From assembly GCA_002794465.1 (NCBI GenBank), contig MTSL01000190.1, forward strand, positions 1-52,123: a stretch of 52,123 nt of DNA, read 5' to 3'. Within the stretch, counting starts at the first letter, position 1. Each line of letters begins with the position of its first letter. Made by a program: the position numbers and the translations under genes. The DNA comes from Paramicrosporidium saccamoebae (taxonomy: Eukaryota > Rozellomycota). Below the pieces are notes generated by a model. The model did no database searches. It was not told the origin of the DNA and saw only the letters and a list, made by a program, of their open reading frames with translations. Shown piece by piece: positions 46,436 to 52,123 of the stretch.

Positions 46436-47813
46436 TTATCCCTCTTGTCCAAAGTCGGCAGTAAATTTGACGTGTTCAGCAATGTCCTTGTCGCTGACTG
46501 TCGGTCGTGTTGTTTGCAGCGACTTGAGAAAGTCAGCCAGGCCCAGATCCGGCTCTAGCAGCTCATCGCCCTCCACATCCGTCCAGTGCTTCTCGATAGC
46601 CCCCGCGTCCCCAGGCGAACAGGGTGTTAGATATCGTCTTGTCCGCTTTGGATCAGCACGATCCGGTCCTTCAACTTGCTTGAAATGCGTCGCCCCCTGC
46701 ACCTTTCGTACTGGCTGCATCAGTGCATCCCGCACCACTGTAGCAATATCCGCACCTGAATAGCGTTCCGTGCATTGACCGAGTTGTTTATAATCCTCCG
46801 GACGCAATAGACAGGGCGTGTTCTTAATATGGATCTGGAACATCCGGGATCGGGCCGGGGCTTCGGGCAAGGGAATGTAGATGCGTTTCTCAAAACGACG
46901 TCGAATCGCCGAATCTAATGCCCACGGCAAGTTGGTGGCGCCCAGGATGAGAATTCCCGTAACGTCATTCCCCACCCCATTCATCTGCACCAAAAATTCC
47001 GTCTTGATGCGACGTGACGCCTCACTCTCGCCTTCTCCACGTGCACCGCACATTGAATCGATTTCGTCAATGAAGATGATGCAGGGTCGATTCTTGCGGG
47101 CCAACTCGAACATTTGCTTCACCAGCTTTTCCGATTCGCCCATCCACTTACTGACCAAATCTGCTGATGAGATGGACATGAACGTCGATTGCGCCTCTGT
47201 CGCCACCGCCTTGGCCAAATACGACTTTCCTGTTCCCGGTGGACCATATAGCAAAATTCCACGCCATGGGGTGCGTTGGCCCGTGAATAAATGCGGGAAT
47301 TTAATGGGAAGAATCACTGCCTCCTTCAACGCCTCCTTAGCGCCCTCCAATCCCGCAATGTCGTCCCAACGCACATTTGGCTTTTCCGTCAGGATGGCCT
47401 GCGACAGGGTGCTCTGCATCTTTGCATTCTCCTCATCCCTATAGTGTCAATCTTTGAACCCATTATATACTTGCTATCCCCTCCTCCTCCTCCTCCCCCG
47501 CCTCCACCGCCAGAAGCGGCTGCCTTCTTTTTGGGCGGGTTCGTCTTTCCTTCATCTATGGCCGTCTTGAGTTTTTCCATCCTGTCCAAATACTCGGCCA
47601 CCTTTTTCCTAATAGTCTCCTTCACCTTGTCATTTTTCTCGTATTTGACAGCAGTCATGAAATGCTCCACGCCAGAGTCGTACAGTCGGTATGCTGATTC
47701 ATAATTTCCCGCAGAGTCCTCCTCGGTGGCCTGTTTTGTAAGCGAAATTGCCTTCTACAATCGACATTAACCCTGTCATGGATGCTTACCTGAAAAAACT
47801 CGGAATGGCTCAT
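46436..47813 (-). CDS. VPS4: VPS4 AAA ATPase of the ESCRT system
   Basis: Exons 47790-47813, 47471-47754 and 46436-47438 (minus strand) with introns of 35 and 32 nt encode 436 residues, the standard VPS4 length. The MIT domain is N-terminal ([20 protein letters not shown] to [19 protein letters not shown] in pattern). A linker follows with an 11-Gly run (47480-47510 region), then the AAA module: [19 protein letters not shown], Walker A GPPGTGKS, Walker [10 protein letters not shown] and double-Arg finger [15 protein letters not shown]. The beta domain is followed by the C-terminal helix ending FGQEG, which is typical. VPS4 disassembles ESCRT-III. AATAAA lies 6 nt past the stop codon. Confidence 0.95.
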
Positions 47814-48211
47814 GTAATTCTATGAGGCGAGACGGACAACGTGTTGTAAACTCGACAGCCAATGAACGCTTTTGTTGCCATTTGGCCAATCATTTTATTT
47901 GCAAGAATCCTATCACCATGGCAAAAATCTGGCTATCTTAATGTCGTAGTGCGCTAATGTCTTGGCGTTTGTCGTAGAATTACAGCTATTGTAAAGTAAT
48001 GGAATGATTAGCTGAGGGATATAGGGTGGACCGCATGGGAGAGCCAATGGCGAGCAACGGAAAGATTGGCCCTCTATCCGTGTTTTGGCATCTTTTCCAC
48101 TATGCGGGAATACTCTCACCAGGCAACACCACTGCTACAGTTTCAACCATAGTAAATTATTAATTGGCACAACTATTAAAATCAACTATCTCGTTCCGCC
48201 AATCAGAAGGA
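47814..48211. other. 398-bp divergent interval with unresolved small ORFs
   Basis: This lies between the VPS4 and SRP72 starts. CCAAT boxes occur near 47857-47864 and 47890 and at 48199-48206, 6 bp before the SRP72 ATG. Two short readings compete. On the plus strand a possible 34-nt intron (47991-48024, ending ATATAG) would lead into an open frame 48025-48163 (VDRMGEPMASNGKIGPLSVF and on). On the minus strand an ATG at 48150 opens MVETVAVVLPGESIP, and an overlapping frame spans 47913-48119. Neither has a convincing start-to-stop model, so no gene is called. Confidence 0.4.
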
Positions 48212-49453
48212 ATGGAAAAGGTAGCACGTCTAATTGACCAGGAACTTTTTGGAGAGGCCATCACCGCTATAGATAGCTTGCTAGTGGAGGCTGACGATAA
48301 TAGCGAGAATGAGTTGATACGGGCAAAAATAGTGCTGCTAGTTTTGGAGGAGAATTTTGCAGAGGCATTAAACTTGCTTAACACCACGGACGTTTCCACG
48401 GAAGGGCTCGTGTTTGAGCGTGCATACTGCCAGTACCGTCTTGGAAAGTACCAAGCAGCGCTCGAGATTGTTAATGGCGCCGAAGGAAGTGACCCTCGGT
48501 TGTACACTTTAAAGGCACAAGTGCTGTATAGGCTGAACCGCTTCTCGGAATCCCACCAACTCTACCGAACCCTCCTCTCAGCGGCCACAGAAGACGACGA
48601 ACGTCTCGTCGTCAATTGCAACGCTGCCCATGCCCTCGATACCGAAAGCACGGTCAGCCCAGTGTCAGTTAATGATTCCAGCGAGACGCAGTTCAATTAC
48701 GCCTGCCATCTTGCCGGACGTGGTGATTACGACCAAGCATTGGATGTGATTGACACTAGCATCCAGTGGGCAAAAGAAGCGTCGATGGATGATTCGGTTG
48801 ACAGTGAACTGCGTCAATTATACGTGCAAAAGGCATTTATTCTATCCAAAATGAATCGTCTGGACGAGGCCAAGACGATTTTAAAAGCAATTCCCCCTGC
48901 AAATGATGCCGTGTCCTTGCTGGCTCAATTCAATTATCATGTTGTCTCTGAGAATGAGACAGTGTCAAGAAATGCAGTTGGTAGCTTGCTAAAAGACGGA
49001 AAATTGAATCCGCTCCAAAGACAATATGCACTGCTCAATTTGGCTGTTGTCTCTATCAAGGAGAACCGGCTCAAGGCAGCGGCACGGATCCTAAGGAAAC
49101 TTGTTAACGTAAAGCCCATGAAAGGACTTGCCACGTCTCTACTGTTGCGCGTGTTGCAATCCATAGGATCGGTGACAGAAATCAAACGGCGTTCCGAAGA
49201 ATGTGAAATGATGAGAATTGCTGTTGAGTTGGACCTTGTTCTGCGTGGGAAAAAGAAGGAATTTTCTGAACAGCTACTCAAGTATCCTGGAATACAAAGT
49301 GTCCTATACTCGGTCAATGGGAAAATGTACCCCGCCCGCAACGATGCATTCAAGGCCAACAAGTTATCAGATACGATCAAACTGCTCGGCAAGCTTGAGC
49401 AGACGAGGGACGTTAAGAAATCTCTCGAAATTGCTCAACTGTTGAATAACTAA
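48212..49453 (+). CDS. SRP72: Signal recognition particle subunit SRP72
   Basis: This single exon encodes 413 residues from the ATG at 48212. TPR-like helical repeats run throughout: FAEALNLLNTT, ERAYCQYRLGKYQAALEIV, LYTLKAQVLYRLNRFSESHQ. The conserved TQFNYACHLAGRGDYDQALD segment matches SRP72, followed by VQKAFILSKMNRLDEAKTIL. SRP72 forms a dimer with SRP68 in the signal recognition particle that targets secretory proteins to the ER. The usual form is 640-670 residues and has a basic C-terminal RNA-binding tail; this protein stops soon after the TPR part. The stop overlaps AATAAA (49452-49457). A CCAAT box lies 6 bp before the ATG. Confidence 0.78.
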   Translation: MEKVARLIDQELFGEAITAIDSLLVEADDNSENELIRAKIVLLVLEENFAEALNLLNTTDVSTEGLVFERAYCQYRLGKYQAALEIVNGAEGSDPRLYTLKAQVLYRLNRFSESHQLYRTLLSAATEDDERLVVNCNAAHALDTESTVSPVSVNDSSETQFNYACHLAGRGDYDQALDVIDTSIQWAKEASMDDSVDSELRQLYVQKAFILSKMNRLDEAKTILKAIPPANDAVSLLAQFNYHVVSENETVSRNAVGSLLKDGKLNPLQRQYALLNLAVVSIKENRLKAAARILRKLVNVKPMKGLATSLLLRVLQSIGSVTEIKRRSEECEMMRIAVELDLVLRGKKKEFSEQLLKYPGIQSVLYSVNGKMYPARNDAFKANKLSDTIKLLGKLEQTRDVKKSLEIAQLLNN

Positions 49454-49678
49454 TAAACAACGGGTATTCTCATTGTTCGAATGCTGAACACCTAGTAACT
49501 GGTGGGTGTCCCATTGTCCAAATATTAAATAACTAATAAATAATCTCATTATTCATTGCTCATTGCATATACGGCCTTTGCGGACGCAGCGCAGTTCGTG
49601 ACCAGGGCGGGAGGTGACCTTTAGACGGGAATTTAGTCGCCGCGTCACCTTGACACATTGAAACTGAGTGGTCATCCG

Positions 49679-51353
49679 ATGCTAACCACCAACCACGACG
49701 CTGGGCGTCCTCTCTCCAACCATGGTAGTTCCATGGAGCGACTGACCTGTAGACCGGTGCGAGCCACCCTATCCGCTGTGTGATGACCCCGCCTATACGC
49801 TTACTCGTCCCCCCGCACCCCGCCCACCGCCTCGTACTGTTTCAGACTTTTCGGGCTTTGAATCGTTCCTGGCCACGCTGGGACTGGTCCCACCTCAAAG
49901 TCCACATGTCGCCAAACTAAACAATCTATTGGCAGTGGTGGAGGGACATCCTGAGCGTCGCGCCTTGCGTCAACTGCTGGCGGATGCGCAGCCTAGACAG
50001 TCCAAATGGTTTGATCCGGGGAGATCGGGCCAGGCCGAGCTGTATGATGCTCTTGAGAGAATACTGCTGCAATTGAAGAACACGGTGCCCCATTCGTTGC
50101 CCTTTCTGCAGCGTGTAAATAGGAAAGAAGTGCCCGATTATTTCGACGGTCACATTACTGGACTGCGCTGATTGTGTAGTGGTGAAAAAGCCCATGGATC
50201 TGGGAACAATGTATAAAAAGATGAAGACTTTTTCATACATTAACAAGACGCAATTTCTGTCGGATTTGGAGCTAATGTACGATAATTGCTATCTGTATAA
50301 CTCTGAGCCTGTAAATTGCAATCTCTAGGCTCATTGTGATAGGAAAGTCCGTTTCGGAACCACGTGAATATTCTAAAAGACCGATGGACAACACTCTTGC
50401 AGGCTGTGCCTGATATTGTGGTGGGTGGCGGGTTGAAAGATGAAATGGACACTTTGCTGAACGACCATCTGAGTCGGCTGAGCGAAGATGATTCCTCGGC
50501 TGGCTCAATTGCCAGTACATCGCATCACAGTCTGCCCCAGCCGACTCCTTTGAAGAATCAGACTGAAGTGGGGTTGCACGAGCTGGAATTGCCGATCCCC
50601 AGGAGAAGTGCGGTAGGAATGGGTGGATACCATCGAAGTCGCAGTAATCCCGAAACAATGCACTTTCATCAATCCTTTCCTGATTGCATTCCGCCAATAC
50701 TCTCCAGGAGGGTGGAAAAGACTATAGTCAATGTTCCGCTTGATAAGGATATATACGAACAGTGTGACTTGTTGCGGCAGGTTAGAGCCGCAACAAATGG
50801 AACTGCTCTTACTGCATCTCCCCCACCAAACATACGAAGCTATTCCTCTGGCAATGTGTACACTCCTCGTCTTGGTGATGCGGTTCTATTGCCGGCGCTG
50901 GGATGGCTGCTGCTGCAAGCCGGATTCCAGTCTTTTAACCCCGCCGCCGCCTCCCTCCTCTCTGACCTCACGAGCCATTTTATCCTAGAAATGCTGCAGT
51001 CCCTTAAACTGTTTATAGAGTGCACCACATCTGACGCCATCACCCTCAACCTCGCTCTTGCTTCGCATCTTCTCGCTGATCACACCCGTCGCAGAGCCAA
51101 AACTCTTCTCCGGTACGTTCAGGACCAACCCGTGCACATCCGACGTCTTACCAAGGCGCTATCGTTGGTTAAGCAGCGGAAGGAGCCATCGGAGCCGAGC
51201 GAGTCGATGATTGTGGATGAAGAGGTGGATCTGGAGCTGCTGGGCGATCCAGCGGGATGGGTGCCTGCCAAGAGACCTCTTGCAGAGTCCGAGGGGGAGG
51301 AGGCCTCGCTTCAGGAGCTTCTCAATGATAACTTTGTACCATCCGAGAGATAG
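49679..51353 (+). CDS. SPT7: SAGA subunit Spt7 (bromodomain plus histone fold)
   Basis: Exons 49679-49724, 49753-50148, 50180-50310 and 50343-51353 (introns 28, 31, 32 nt) encode 527 residues. A bromodomain spans about residues 110-205: SLPFLQRVNRKEVPDYFDVV, KKPMDLGTMYKKMK, then the acetyl-lysine Asn in DNCYLYNSEP. After a Ser-rich linker, a histone-fold domain lies at about 390-455 (LLPALGWLLLQAGFQSFNPA, LTSHFILEMLQSL). This pair of domains is the fungal Spt7 layout; animal SUPT7L lacks the bromodomain. Spt7 organises the SAGA histone acetyltransferase complex. It is much shorter than yeast Spt7 (1332 residues). The first exon was placed by phase and the ACTGACC branch site. Confidence 0.8.
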
Positions 51354-51467
51354 TACATTTTGTATAAATTTTATTTGTATTTCGCCCCGGCGTCTACGAT
51401 AAACACCAACCAATGATTTCAAAGCGCGCGAAATTATCCCTTTCTTTTCGATAGTGACAGGAACAAC

Positions 51468-52123
51468 ATGCAGCCTGACCATCAGTCTCCCTCCTCCACC
51501 CACACCAATGGCGCTGTAAATAGTTCTACAACTGGTAATGTAAACGGTGCGACGACTGGAACTGCCAATACTAACACTAGCGGGTCTCCGTTCAAGAGCA
51601 CCCCGTTTGGAGCTGTTCCCGAGAAACGCGCCAGCATTGATGAATCCTGGGTAAATGTGGACTGGAACGAGCTGGCCCGCAAGACTCAGGCTGAGGGACT
51701 GAGCCAAGCGGGAAAGTCTGAGACGACTGAAAAGGTTGAAAAGACGGAGCCAATTTCGTTTGGATGGGGTGCCAAGCCCCACTTTGAAACCCCGAAAGAC
51801 ATTCCGTCGCCACAAAAGCCCGTGGATTTGTTCAAGCCAACAGAATACAAGCCCGAATCTCCCTACAAAGCCTCTGAACATAAGGCCCCCGAGTACAAGG
51901 CGTCCGAACACAAAGCCCCCGAACATAAAACCGAGTCTCCTTACAAGGCTTTCGAGCACAAAGCACCCGAACATAAAATCGAGTCGCCCTATAAGGCACC
52001 TGAACACAAGGTAGAGTCCCTCTTCAAGGCTACCGAGTCTCCTGTCAAGGCTTTTGAACACAAATCAGAGTCGCCTTACAAGGCCCCCGAGCACAAAGTT
52101 GCTGAACATAAAATCGAGTCCCC
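51468..52123 (+). CDS. Lys/Glu/Pro-repeat protein, 3' end outside window
   Basis: The frame from the ATG at 51468 stays open for 218 codons to the window edge. I do not recognise the family. The first 50 residues are Ser/Thr/Asn/Gly-rich. Residues about 60-80 contain SIDESWVNVDWNELARKTQA, then a Lys/Glu-rich part with SFGWGAKPHF. From about residue 120 onward it is made of degenerate 7-12 residue units such as YKAPEHK, YKASEHK and ESPYKAFEHK (DNA period variable, built on 21-bp blocks). Such repeats are typical of disordered scaffold or neurofilament-like proteins. A CCAAT box lies about 60 bp upstream (51409-51413). Confidence 0.65.
   Translation, partial: MQPDHQSPSSTHTNGAVNSSTTGNVNGATTGTANTNTSGSPFKSTPFGAVPEKRASIDESWVNVDWNELARKTQAEGLSQAGKSETTEKVEKTEPISFGWGAKPHFETPKDIPSPQKPVDLFKPTEYKPESPYKASEHKAPEYKASEHKAPEHKTESPYKAFEHKAPEHKIESPYKAPEHKVESLFKATESPVKAFEHKSESPYKAPEHKVAEHKIES

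Noticed and set aside
47913-48150. Csl4 exosome subunit on the minus strand
   Set aside because: Only about 15 residues at the start resemble it. There is no room for the ~190-residue protein before VPS4 and no splice model restores the family core.
1-52123. tRNA, rRNA and snRNA genes
   Set aside because: I looked in the gaps for tRNA A/B boxes and cloverleaf stems and found none I could support; tRNAscan-SE and Infernal would settle this.

Overview
This window is compact eukaryotic nuclear DNA and most likely comes from an early-diverging member of the fungal lineage (Holomycota, for example a Rozellomycota/Cryptomycota-like organism). The evidence is a Spt7-type SAGA subunit that carries both a bromodomain and a histone fold, an N-anchored opisthokont-type TOM20 module, a DUF1749 hydrolase, and a nucleoplasmin-FKBP protein. 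A complex I assembly factor-like gene, an NADPH oxidase and ordinary core machinery argue against a strongly reduced microsporidian. The lineage is an inference; I cannot name a species.

The window holds about 30 protein genes in 52 kb, on both strands. Gaps between genes are often below 200 bp and go down to 12 bp. Most genes are intact once very short introns are removed. I could place 32 introns by restoring frame and family alignment. Thirty-one are 28-36 nt and one (in eS27) is 86 nt. Nearly all end in TAG with a TAAT/TGAT/TGAC-like branch site just upstream, and one intron starts with GC.

Layout. 0-6.3 kb: mitochondrial carrier MTM1, TTC36-like TPR protein, fatty-acid elongase, ASA1/GNB1L, APC4, and a tiny membrane protein. 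6.4-10.2 kb: two tandem prolyl-tRNA synthetases with a dispersed repeat between and beyond them. 10.3-14.3 kb: metallothionein-like protein, NADPH oxidase, PheRS beta. 14.4-20.4 kb: AMPK-gamma-like CBS protein, DUF1749 hydrolase, GT37-like glycosyltransferase, exocyst Sec15. 20.6-27 kb: DNA polymerase epsilon catalytic subunit. 27-31.4 kb: an accessory-looking segment with two solo LTRs in opposite orientation, a membrane-anchored Hsp20, a minisatellite, an unknown membrane protein and a second, diverged GT37-like gene. 31.4-35.2 kb: LMBR1-like protein and a fidgetin-like AAA ATPase. 35.4-41.8 kb: ribosomal protein eS27 head-to-head with a TOM20-MYND-SET fusion, then RNA polymerase III largest subunit and an NDUFAF2-like protein. 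42.1-52.1 kb: SLC17-type transporter, nucleoplasmin-FKBP, TMEM33/Pom33, VPS4, SRP72, SPT7, and the 5' part of a Lys/Glu/Pro-repeat protein that runs off the window.

The genes do not form a pathway; they are housekeeping genes of the nucleus, translation, trafficking and mitochondria. The shared features are structural. Divergent gene pairs use intervals of 32-400 bp, often with a CCAAT box. AATAAA signals overlap stop codons. Many intergenic gaps are filled by a minisatellite private to that gap.
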